From Amborella trichopoda (taxonomy: Eukaryota; Streptophyta; Magnoliopsida; Amborellales; Amborellaceae), in NCBI RefSeq assembly GCF_000471905.2, contig NW_006497083.1, positions 2,516,468-2,580,467 on the forward strand: a stretch of DNA of 64,000 nucleotides, read 5' to 3'. Shown here piece after piece: positions 21,007-33,000 of the stretch (position 1 is its first letter; each line of letters opens with the position of its first letter). The notes beneath the pieces are model-generated. The model was not told the DNA's origin and searched no databases. It was given only the letters and a program-made list of their open reading frames with translations. The translations under genes were made by a program, and so were the position numbers.

Positions 21007-24000
21007 CTGCACCAAACAAAATATTGGCACCCTAAATTAAACAAGGGAAAAGTTTATATAAGGTTGCAACCTTAAACTACGGATGCACCTCAAAAATCCA
21101 CTAGAAAAGGTTGTTTTAATATTGAAAAATCCTCTAATTGATCATCTCGACATCGAGATGAATGACTGAAAAAAAAAAGGATTTTGAATCCCAAAAATGG
21201 TACATCTTACAACACATTATCTAGACGGTCCATTTTTCAAGGTTTTCATATTTTTATAGATCTACTTGATGTTAATCATTTTTGAAGTTTAAAATTTTAT
21301 AATTAGATATGAAAATAGATTTTGAGATAATCTTGAGAATATTTTAAATCAAAAAGATATGTTATGATAAAATTTGAAGGTGCACCTTAAATGGATTGTG
21401 TAAGGTTGCAATGAAATATATATGGAAAGTAGAGCACCTACGTGCCACCTCTGTTGTTAATAGATCATTCTTGATCAAAGAGATAAGATGTGATGGTGAA
21501 AGTTCGCACTCACACCTGGGAGAGGTGTATTGTTATGGTTATATAGAGGTTAATTCTCAACTGTTAAACACATGATACTTACAATAATAATCAGAGATAT
21601 CATAACAACCAATGGAGAGAATAATGGGAAGAAGATCATGACAACGCAATGCAGAGAATAATGGGAAGAAGATCATGACAACGCAATGCAGAGAATAATG
21701 GGAAGAAGATCTTAAATCAAAGAGATAAAAATTATCTTCCAATAATGTCATACCTCATAAGATGACATGTAGTTCCAAATTACACTCATTCAACCAAGTC
21801 ATTCCATGATGAGTGCATCAGTGGAGTAATAAAACTACAAAGCATAGCGGAAGAAATGCATCTAGCTTCTTGTTTGAGATACTACTCGAGTCAAAAGTTC
21901 TTATATTAAAAAAGGCTGACAATGATCCACAAATTGCAAATTAGAATGCCTTAGATATAACTCCAGTTCTTATAATGCCACTCATTCATTATTGCCCTGT
22001 TGTAATTTCAGTGAATATTACAATGCCACAATGCCAAGTTCAAAATATCATGCCTTGGTCACACATCATCCTACAAGATTCTCCACCACTGAATGTGCCA
22101 ACATTTGCCATCTTTTTTTTTATTACTGTTGAAGATTGTTTTGAAAGAAAGAAGAGAGGTACAAGGTTGATTCCTAGGTAGCCTCAAAGCCGAGGCACCT
22201 GGTAAAAAAGAATGGGTCAAAAGACCGCATACAAAATTGAACAAAATGGGGTTATAAGCTCCCCTTACACTGTGAGAAGTTCATATACAAAGGAAAGGAG
22301 AAAGAGGAACGAAAGGAGAAAGAGGAACGAAAGGTAGAGAGAAAAGAAAGAGATAAGCAGGTCGTAAGCCAAAAGGGGAACCAGATCAGGGCTGTAAAGG
22401 GAAGGCCCTAAGCAGCGTCATGGGCTGCTGCACCATCCTTGGCGAGTTGATCAGCGAGCCCATTCGATGTCCTCGAGATATGAGTCCATGAGACTGGCAT
22501 CTCCCTGCAAAGATAATCAATCTCATTGTAAATAGATGAAAGGTACCAAGGTGGGGGCGCAATCTTAGAAGCCCAAGAAATGATGTTTCTTGCGTCACCC
22601 TCTACTAGAAGAGAAAGTCCCCAAGATTGGTCAAAATTCTGTACACCTCTAAGGAGGGCCATTGATTCTGCAAACTGCGCATCATGGACACCGAGGTACT
22701 CCGAGAAGGAGAGGATAACGTTTTGGTTGTGATCCCTATAGACCCCTCTTGCCCTTACGTGACCTGGGTTGCCTAATGAGCAGCCATCAAAATTTAATTT
22801 GATAGTTCCTCGAGGGGGAGGGTACCATCGGGATCTGACTTTGTTTTTCTTTAGGTTGTGGAAGAGAATCGAAACCCAATTGGATAAGAAAGAATCCATC
22901 GGAATTCCTCAGAAAGTATGATTTTGGGATGCCCAGAAGGTTACTAAGGAGGTAACCTTAGAGAAGAGAACAGCAACGGGGTGGACCTTTCCACTAAAGA
23001 TGTGGCCATTTCTTTCAATCCAAATGGTCCAAATTGTAGCAGCCACCGAAGCATTCCAAAGTAATCTACCCGCCTTCGGCCAGTGCGCAGCAAGGTTGAG
23101 GACTAGGAGATCCTTAACCGCCTGAGGTATTGCCCAGTACAACCCGAACAGTTGAAGGACAAGGCCCCAAAACTCAAAAGCTACCTTACAATGTAGAAAA
23201 AGATGATTGTTGGATTCCTCTTGACAAACGCACAGAGAGCACCTATTGGGAAGAGGGAGACCTTTTCTTTGAGTTGATCCACGGTATGGGCTTTGCCAGA
23301 GCCAGCAATCCAATTAAAAGTTTGCACTTTAGGAGGTGCAATGGACTTCCAAACCTGAGAAAGTTTGGAGGTTGAAGGTAGGATTGAGAGGGAAGATGGG
23401 GGGTTGAATGAGTTTGTTGTAGAAAGAGATCACCGAGAAGTTCCCCGAGGGGGTCAGAGCCCATACAATTCTGTCCCTTCCCTGGGCAGAGATGAAGGTA
23501 TTGGAAAGCAAGGCTGTGAGGGAGAGGAATGGAAACTTTGTCCTCTCGAAGATCCCTCCTGAAAGAGCCAACACCTTCTGTCTCCCACCAACCTGAATTC
23601 GTCCTCAACTGTAGCCTCTCTATTTAGCGCTAAAAGGAAGAGCGAAGGAAAGCAATCTTTGAGGGGTAGATAGCCAATCCAAAGATCAGACCAGAAGTGG
23701 ACCAAAGAACCACTTCTTGGGCAAAATCTAATTTTCTTCCTGAAAAATTCTAGAGTGGTGGAAATGGACCTCCACACCCCAGAGGCATTAGACCGTTGTC
23801 TGGATTCGGGAACCAGCAGAGGTTGGGAATATGATACTTGTGTCCAAGTACTTGCGCCCATAGGGAATCAGGATGGGTGGCGAAACGGCACCACCACTTC
23901 CCCAAGAGGGCCAAATTCTATTTTCTTAAGTTTCTGATGCCCAATCCCCCCTATTTTTTGGGAAGAAGAACTTTGTCCCAAGAAATCAGATGGTACTTAG

Positions 24001-27000
24001 ACTTCTCTGCTTGACACGACCATAGGAAGTTTCTCATGAGCTGCAAGAGGCGGTTAGCCACAGACGCCGGTAGATGGAAGAGAGACATCCTGTACACTGG
24101 TGCATTCGATAAAGTGGCTTTGATAAGGGTGGACCAACTTGCTTGGGACAAGAATCTCCCTTTCCAACCGGCCAGCCTTCTATCCACCTTATCGATGACT
24201 CGAGACCAAAGACATTTCCTAGGTTTCCTGAGACCTAGTGGGAGGCCCAGATAAGAAGTCGGGAGCTCCTCCACTTTACAATCCCACTGAGGAATGAGAT
24301 TTGTAATGAGATTTGGGGTAATAGCAACCCCCATCATCTTAGATTTATCCATGTTGACCTTGAACCTCGTGGCCAACTGAAAGCATTTGAGGAAGATTCT
24401 TAGGTTAACCACCTTAGTAGGAGAGGCATCAAGAAACACTAAGGAGTTATCTGCGTATTGCAGATGCGATACGGTAGGCCCGACTCTTGAGGTGCTAAAA
24501 CCTGAAAGAAATCCAGCTTGGTAGAGGCGACCCAGGGAACGACTGAAAACTTCTGCTGAAATCGCAAAAAGGAAGGGGGAGAGAGGATCCCCCTGGCACA
24601 GCCCTCTCGAAGACTGGAAGTACCCTTTGAGGGTACCATTGATGATGACAGAGAAGAAAGGGTGCGAGATACACCCCTTAATCCCATTGCACCACAGGTC
24701 AGGGAAACCCATGTGAACCATAGTCTCAAGCAGAACCAACCAATCAACATGGTCATATACCTTTTCCCAATCTATTTTAAAAATATGACCAGGTTTTTTG
24801 GAAAGGTTCCTGGAATGGATGCATTCATGGGCAATCAACACCCCATCTAGAATCTGTCTATCTTTAATGAAGGCAGATTGCGTGGGGGAGATAACTGAAG
24901 GGAGAACTTGCTAAAGTCTAGAAGCCAATACCTTAGCGAGAATCTTATAAGTAGAGTTGAGCAAACTTATAGGATGGAAATCCTTAAGTTCCTCAGCCCC
25001 TTCGATCTTGGGAACAAGGGCGATGAAGGTTGAGTTAATCGCTTTGTTTAGGATACCTCGCTGGTAAAATTCATTGAAGAAGCTTAAAAAGTCGGCTCGA
25101 AAACATGCCCAGAAGACCTTAAAGGGGGACCACAAGGAATCCGTCAAGGCCAGGGGCTTTGTCTTTAGCGAGATCATCCAGGGCCTTGAGGATTTCCTCT
25201 TCGAGGAAAGGGCGTTCGAGCCAGGAAGCCCAATCCACCGACAGAGTCAAGAAGTCAAGGTCGAACATAATGGATCTAGGACCGATGGGGGCAGTGTAAA
25301 GATTGCGGAAGAAATTGATGATAGCTGAATCAATCTCCGCCTGCTGTTCGAGGTATACATTATTAACTTTGATGGTTGAGATCGTATTGTCTCTCCTACG
25401 GCAATTGGAGATTCTATGGAAGTAACGGGTGTTGTGGTCCCCTAATTTCAACCACTTGACCCTTGACCTCTGAAACCAGTAAGTCTCTTCTTTTTTCAGG
25501 GTAGAGAGATACTCCAGTTTCGAATGGGTTCTGAGCTCAGTTTCTGAGGGAGACAGGGGGCGGGATTCTTCAATACTGTCCAATTCTTGTAGTTTCAAAA
25601 GAAGTTCCGCTTTGGTTTGAGAGAAATTAAAATTGAAGACCTCCAGGACTTGAGAGAGGCTTTGAGTAACTGAAGCATCGATTGAAGCCTGAAACCAGCT
25701 CTACCATGAACCTGGGCCGAGAAAGAAAGAGACCCACTTGTTAACAATCATAAAGTCAATGTCCATGAAGTAGCATAATATTAATTAACTTGATTTTACT
25801 AGAAAAGAAAGAGACCACTTGTTATATATCAGCCAAATGTCCAATCCTTGAGGTTTCATCTCTTTACTTACGTATCAGGAAACAGAATCAATTCAAACAG
25901 GTTTTAATTATCGTCCCTGGTTTTCTTTAGCGTATTGCTTCACATCATGGCATGCTGTCCTTGCTTACGTTTCGTCTTTCTCGATATTCTCAATTTCCCT
26001 AATGCATCAGTTCTAACAAATAAACAATTCTTCCTACTGGATATATGTGAAGCTCCAGTAATACCAACTTAAATCTGCCGCTGTGTAGAACAGTTAAGGG
26101 GATACTATCAGCATTTAACGTAAGTTTTGAATAGTGACACAAATCGACAACTGAAAAAAAATGCCATTGGCAACCTCTTTGACAATATTGCATGGCATAA
26201 GTTAGTACTCTGCTTGGATATAACATACCAGCAAATGGATTGACTTTTGCAAAGTCAAAAAATTCATCAGCAGAACAGCCAAACATAACACGAGCTGCCT
26301 TATCAAAGCATATGACAACCATAACTTTGTTTCCTGAAGCTACTGACATCTGCTAAACAAAAGAGTAAAGTCAAGGATTGTCTTGCTTCTAGAGCAGTCA
26401 TAATTTTATATATACAAAAAAAAGGGACAAAAAGCAAAAGGTGTGTGGGAGTACCACATGGAGGTCATTCACAGATATGGGCAGGTCATTCTATTTATTC
26501 TTTTTCTTATTCTTTCTCTTTTTACAGATGCCAGGTATGAGAAGTTTGAACAGCCATATACCAGTAATTCTACAGTTTTGCAAGTTACTTACAAATGCCT
26601 CTCATGACATACAAGGCACCTGTAAAAGTGTGTAAACCCAATTTCAAACAGAAATACAGGCCACATATTGCAGAAATCTCATCCTATAATAGGATTATAG
26701 TTCCCAAATTTTTGGCTTTGGAACATAACTCTGCTTTCTCTTCCACTCATTAACATTCCCTATGCATTTATCCATAAATAAGTATTTCTTAACTACACTT
26801 ATAAACACATCACAATAGACAGGAGATCATCAATCGTAAGGAAGAATGCTTGCACCAGAATGAGTTAGCTTTGAACCCCAAACAAAATCAAATAAGAATA
26901 TGAACTTATTTTTGTAGTTCCTACCATACAAAAGTGTTCATATTTCCATGGTTGCCTCATGCTTATGATAACTGAACAAATCAAAACCAATGTGTTCAAG

Positions 27001-30000
27001 AACCTGTTTCATCCAAGCCAGTATGAACACGGAGGACTTTAAGAGAGGAATTTTCAAAGACCGTTGTTTTTCTCAGTAGGCCCTTAAAGACTTCTATCTA
27101 ATTAGGACAAGTGTGTACGCTCTATTCTCACCTTTGAAAGGAGAGCATATTTTTTCTTCTTTTTTTTTTTTTGGAAACTGCTTAAATTAGAAAGGTGATG
27201 ATATTTCAGCCAGCATAACATTAATGAAAAATTACATTCACTGCGCTAATTCAAGCTGGTAAGAACTTGGATGACTATGAGTCATTTATTTTGTAAGGAC
27301 TACAGCTGAAGTGAATTAAGTTCAATTTGTCCAGAACATAATCAGAATAATACTAATTACCTCAGGCCAAGTGTGCTTATATTAATTATGTTCTGATTAA
27401 AAATTTCTGCATATCATAACTGCCAACAAACATCTGATTTCCATAAGGTGACGGTAGATATATTCCATCCATAGTGGAGTCCTTATCAGCCGAACCCATC
27501 TTGCTTTCAAATAAGAGAGCCCATTTACTGGTCTCGGTGAGGTAATGTATGAGACTTCAGGTTATAAATAAATCTGGGACAGATTGATGGGAAGACTTTG
27601 AGAAGATGACTGCTTTCATTTGGTGATCTCTCTCTCTCTATCTCTCTCTCCTCTCTTTTTCTTTGCTTTTTTTCTTTGGTGGCAAAGATGTTAGTGTTTC
27701 TCTTAAGTGTGAGCAGGGGTACAAAAAAGAAACACAACCACAGCTTGGGTGCTCAGCACCGAAAATGAGATTTGGACCAAAACCATACATCCAAAAAAAT
27801 TTGGCAGAACCAAAGATACATCAAAAAAGAAAATAGAGCTCAAGGGACCGATTGCTCAAAAAGGTGCCAAAAAGTTGTGTTGTTTGAAAGTGCTCCTTCA
27901 GTGAGGTGGTTGGCTACCAAGTTGGCCTTATGCCATTTATGTTGCCATAAGACGTGCATAGGCCTGCAGATATTGAATATTTTGTCAAAAATGTGCTCAA
28001 GTCTTCATGGGAAAGGTGAGGTCCCTTGAGACCCAGGAAATAGCATTTCTGGAATCCCCCCCGATGACCAAAATGGGGTTTTCCATATGGGTTATTGCAT
28101 TTAAGGCTCTCAAGGAGGGCAAGGGCCTCCGCGTAGCAGAATCCACATGGCCAATACATTTGGAGAAGGAATAAAGAGTGGATCCATCCTTGTCTATGAA
28201 GATGCCCCCTATTCCAGGTTGGGGCTGCTGATGGAGCAACGTCAAATTTCAGTTTGCTTTGGCCTTGCTCTAGTGGTCTCCAAAGGGAGGCGCGTGGGAT
28301 TCAAGAGGGCCTCAAGTATAGCATGGACTGCCAATCTTGAATGAAATTAGTGTGGGAATGATGCCTGAAGAGTTTATGGTTCCTTGCCCAAAATGTTACC
28401 ACAGTTCTGATCCAGTCTTTCAATGCACTGATGGTGGACTCCTCTCCACGGAAAATCCTATGGTTTCTTTCAGTCCATATCACCCGCACAGCGATTGCCA
28501 TGGAGGACCGCCAAAGAAAAATACCCAACTTAGACTAGGGGATAGATTTTAGGGAACTAAAAGGGTGGGACAGATTGGGAGTCGCCGCCATCCAAATTGA
28601 ATAGTAGCATTTGTTGGAACTATGGCCTTTCAAGGGCTTAAAATACCGACACTTACATAGTTATTGACTTCAGTGGAAGTAAAGGAGCGACATGGCATGG
28701 ATCTAGGATTAGGGTTGGTTCTTAGATTTATGCCTCATGACTGTGAAATGGCCAAGGCATTTTGTATGTGATTGATAATGACTAATTGGTTGTAATATGA
28801 GCTCATGGATTTAGCCTAGAATAAGGAGGTTTAAGGCTCTGAGAGGACATAAGCCTAAATCCCTAACACAGTAACCTTCAAATGGCAAGTGCATGTACTA
28901 TTGAAAAAGGGAAAGCCGTTCTTTCAGTTGATCCACTGAGAAGAGATATGCATATGTACCAAGAGACGGCCCCCACATCTATTTGAGAGCATGTCCTCGG
29001 GGGTGCATCTATAACCCATTACAACCTGAGAATCTTGAGCCACACATCGGTTTGATTTTAATAAGCCAGAGCATGAGCCTCTGCATGGCACTGTGGGTCA
29101 TGGACTTCTTGGGTCATTCCAAGAAGGTGACTTGGGATTCCACATCTAGCCGAGTGGAGTACTCTAATGCCCAATTCATCTCCACAGGATCCTAATTTCC
29201 CTCATTACTATTTTTTAAATAATGCAAAATGTGTCATTTTGATGGGATAAGCTTTGGTATTTTTGGAGATTTTTCTGAATTTTTTTGAGCTGAAATTGAT
29301 CTTTCCATAATTGATTTGGACAAATGACAAATAAGGACAAGCCACAAGGGCCCATGTCACCAAGGCCCGTGGGTGCCACATGGGCCCATGTGGGGTCCAC
29401 ATCAGCCCCACGTGGAGATGACATGGGGGTGCAGTCAACCCCCTGTAGGATCCCTTTTTCATATCCAAAATTCTGTCATGTTCTCTTATTTAAGTGAATT
29501 TTTTTGTGAAAAATTGAAAATTAATGTGTTGGTTTGTTGGGTGAGTGCACATGGGAAAAGCTTCTAAAAAGTGCATGGGGTTTGTAATTATGATTGAAAC
29601 CATATGGCCATATATAATTGTGCACATAACCACCTATCTTACCTGGCAACATGTGATTGCATGAACATGCACACTAAAATTGCACAATAAAATTGGAGGG
29701 AAAATCAAATTCAAATTGCTTCTAAAAATTATGCTAAATTACCTTAAGGGCAAGCCTCTAACTATGGTTTTTCATTTGATTATATTGATAAAACAAGGGC
29801 ATTCATGAAAGCAAGTTGAATTTGGTGGAAGCAAGTTGAATTTGATGTTAATTTGAATTAATGATTTAAAGAAGGAAAATTTGTGAGTGAATTAAGGTTT
29901 TATGGGAGGATAATGGTGTTAAATATCATCCACTCATCAAAATGGCATCATGAGTGATGAGAGGCTAGGATCAAGCCTTTGTCTTGTACCATAGATGATT

Positions 30001-33000
30001 GACATGGATGGCCAAGAACTCATCTAGAAGCATCTCTACACTCATGCCTATCAGCCTATAAATAGTTAATTAGTTATTTTGATCACCTCTTCTCTCTAGA
30101 GAGGAATGCCTTAGCCTTGGGTTTCTCTCTCTCCTCTCTAGCGTTTTAGTGTGTTTTAGAGTGAGTTGTTTGGTGAGATGATCTTAGTTAGAAAATTAAG
30201 CTAGGGGCTCCATTCAAGCTTGACAGTGATTACTAAGCTTCATGGTATTCAAATTCACTCAATCTTGAAGCAAGTCATGGCTGCAAATCACAATTTATAG
30301 CAAGGCATAACTATCCCCTAGCTCCTTAATTGATGAACAATTGAGCCTAATTTGATCTATATGAGTTTAAGGGTATGATCTATAGTTGATTGAGTTGACT
30401 TTTAGGGAATTTTCATTGAGATTTCTAGGACTTAAATTGACTGATTTTTCTGAGAATTTTGGATTCTAAATGAATCAATTAAATCACCTTGTTGATGGTT
30501 TGATTTGGAGATTTTACATGGGGAAAGTATGTCAAATTCCCCCACCATGCTTCTTAATCTTGTACCAAGCTGATGAGATATTGACCCTCCCATCTCTCCC
30601 ACGATTTTTCCCACACCTAAACCCCATTTTCTTAAAATCCTCTCTTCATTAAAGAGCCACACTATGTGTAGATCAAAGATGCATATGCTTCCCTTTCTTA
30701 TGATAAACTGAAATTGGTAATAAGTTGCGAATTGCCATCATAAATCACTCCATTGTATATTGATAAGACCTTGGTGGCAATCCAGGCACTATGAGCGCTA
30801 CAAGGCTTCCCACGATCATGTTTCATTGAGTACTTGATCATTAATGTGTTTGTGAAATGGAGATTGAGGTTTATTGAGTCTTGAAGTAGAAATTCATGTA
30901 TAAGTTTTCCTTGTAAATTTGTATAGTGCTGAAATTTAATAAGCACTAGTTTTACGTGTTGTATACTCAATCTCCACACATAGTTTGGTTGGATTTTTAA
31001 CAAGGGGCACAACTTGAGTCGTAATCCTTGGTTTTAAGAGTGCTTAATGTATTTTGAGTGGCTGTAATTTCATTTTATGTGACTTTAATTAAGGCAAAAA
31101 TTTTGTATATCTTGTAATTCCATGTAAAATTGAAGTTGTATTGTCAAGTTTAAGTGCAAGTTTCAAGTATTATACCTTAGTCTTGAGCCTTGGTTCCCAT
31201 ACACTGCATCAAATCCTCCCACATGCCAAGTCACAGTGGATAAAAGAGGTGCACATCGGTTTCTTCTGCTGATTTGCACATTGTACACCGATTGGGGATC
31301 AGCAAACCCCTGTTTTTGGTCCACCATCAAAGCCTTTTTCGATAACACTATCTAGCTGAAAAACCCAGACCTTGGGTGGAATGGCAGTGAGCCAGGTTCT
31401 CATGGCAAGGGAAGAAGGGGACAGGGGGAAGGTTGAGGACTGTTGCAGTTGACCTTAGATAGAGGACACCCCTGTAGTCACCGGTATGCATGTCATCTCC
31501 TCAGCACTATAGAAGGGAAGAAGGTCAATTGTAAGAGGGATGACAAGGAGCCAAAGTCAGTAAATTCCTGGTCTGATAGGGGCCGTCCAAAGTTTATTTT
31601 CAGATCCTTGAGTTAGCTAAAGTCTTGAATTGGTTAGCCACGATAGCAGGAAGATCCCGAGCCAAGAAAAACAAATTCTGGAACAGCTTTTGTAGAGTGG
31701 AATACGAAATCCAAAGGTCAGTCCAAAACTTAATTCTAATCCCCACTCTATCCCGAAAGCGAATATTTGTCTTTGAAAAGGTTGTAGCTGGTTAGCAAGC
31801 AACGCCAAGCCCCTGAAGATCGACAGTTAGCCGTGCCTCTGGGTAGCCAACCAGATTCTTCACAATGGTATTTGTGGCGAATAACCTCTTGCAATAAGTG
31901 TTTTCCTGTGTGGAGAAGCACCACCACCACTTGCCGAGAAGGGCCAAATTTTTTCTTCTAAAGATGAGGATGCCTACATCACCCGGCTATCTTGGCAAGC
32001 AAACCTTGTTGCAAACAATAAGCTGAAACTTCTTATACCCCCCTTCGCTGGACCATAAAAAACTCCTCAGCAACTGTTTGAGGCAAGCCTATCACCTATG
32101 CTGGCATGTGGAAGAGCAACATCTGCTATATAGGGACTTTTGCGAGGGTGTCCTTTACAAGGGTTATTCTGCCTCCAGAAGAGAGGAATGTCCCTTTCCA
32201 ACCTGCAAGCTTACAATTGAATTTTTCTTCGATGTGGTCCTATGTCACAATTTCTGTTTGCGAATGCACAGGTACAGACCCAGGTATGTGGGAGGCAAGT
32301 TATCAACTATACAGCCCCAACAACTAGCAGCCTCGATAACATGAGTCTCAGTTGCTACACTCATCATCTTGGATTTAGCCTCTTTCTCAAAACATCCCAA
32401 AACAGCAAGCTCTTGTTAGCATATTAGAGATGTGAAATCTTTGACCCTGGTTCCCAATCTTGAAGCCTCTCAAGGGACCTTGTTGACCCAGCCTGGCAAT
32501 CAATCTACTAAAAACTTCGATGACGAAAGCAAACAAGAAGCTGAAGAGGGTGTCACCTTGCGTCAAACCTCTAGAGGAGGGGAAGAATCCTTTGGGTGAG
32601 TTGTTAATAAAGATGGAGAAAAACATATTAGAGATGCATCCGTGCATTCAGGCCCTCCAATGGTTACCACATCCTATTCTAAGGAGGGTTTCATCTAGGA
32701 TGGCCCAATCGACATGGTCATAGGCCTTTTCTTAGTTTAGTTTGATCACCACCCCAAGGATTTTGGACAAGTGCCTAGAATGGATACTTCCATGGGCTAC
32801 TAGAGGCCCATCCAAGATCTAACTATCCTTAACTGAGGCCCCTTAGTTCGAGGAGATGACCCAATAGAGGACTTCTATCAGAGGGAACCTAGGACTTTAG
32901 AGATAATCTGGTAAGAGAGCTACTGAGCAGAATTATGGGCCTGAAGTCTTTAAGGTCTTTGGCCCCTTCAACTCTGGGGATCAAGGCAATGAAGTAGCAT

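Larger units (their letters stand above)
22113..25720 (-). mobile_element. L1-type LINE, 5'-truncated, in intron 2
   Basis: The minus-strand order is reverse transcriptase, zinc-knuckle connector (zf-RVT), RNase H, a short 3' UTR and a poly(A) tract (nine T on the plus strand at 22113-22121). No endonuclease or ORF1 is present, and the readable homology fades near 25720, so the copy is 5'-truncated as is common for LINEs. It lies in the same orientation as the host gene. I could not find a clear target duplication. Confidence 0.88.

Noticed and set aside
21007..21031. Extended exon 3 using the tttag acceptor at 21032
   Set aside because: It would begin GANILFGA in the right frame by itself, but after the phase-1 end of exon 2 it shifts the frame and hits a stop; the gcag acceptor at 21007 fits exactly.
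22113..25826. Target-site duplication for the intron 2 LINE
   Set aside because: The bases next to the poly(A) (gatggcaaatgttgg on the minus strand) have no match near 25720; the 25-bp repeats at 25719 and 25802 are both on one side.
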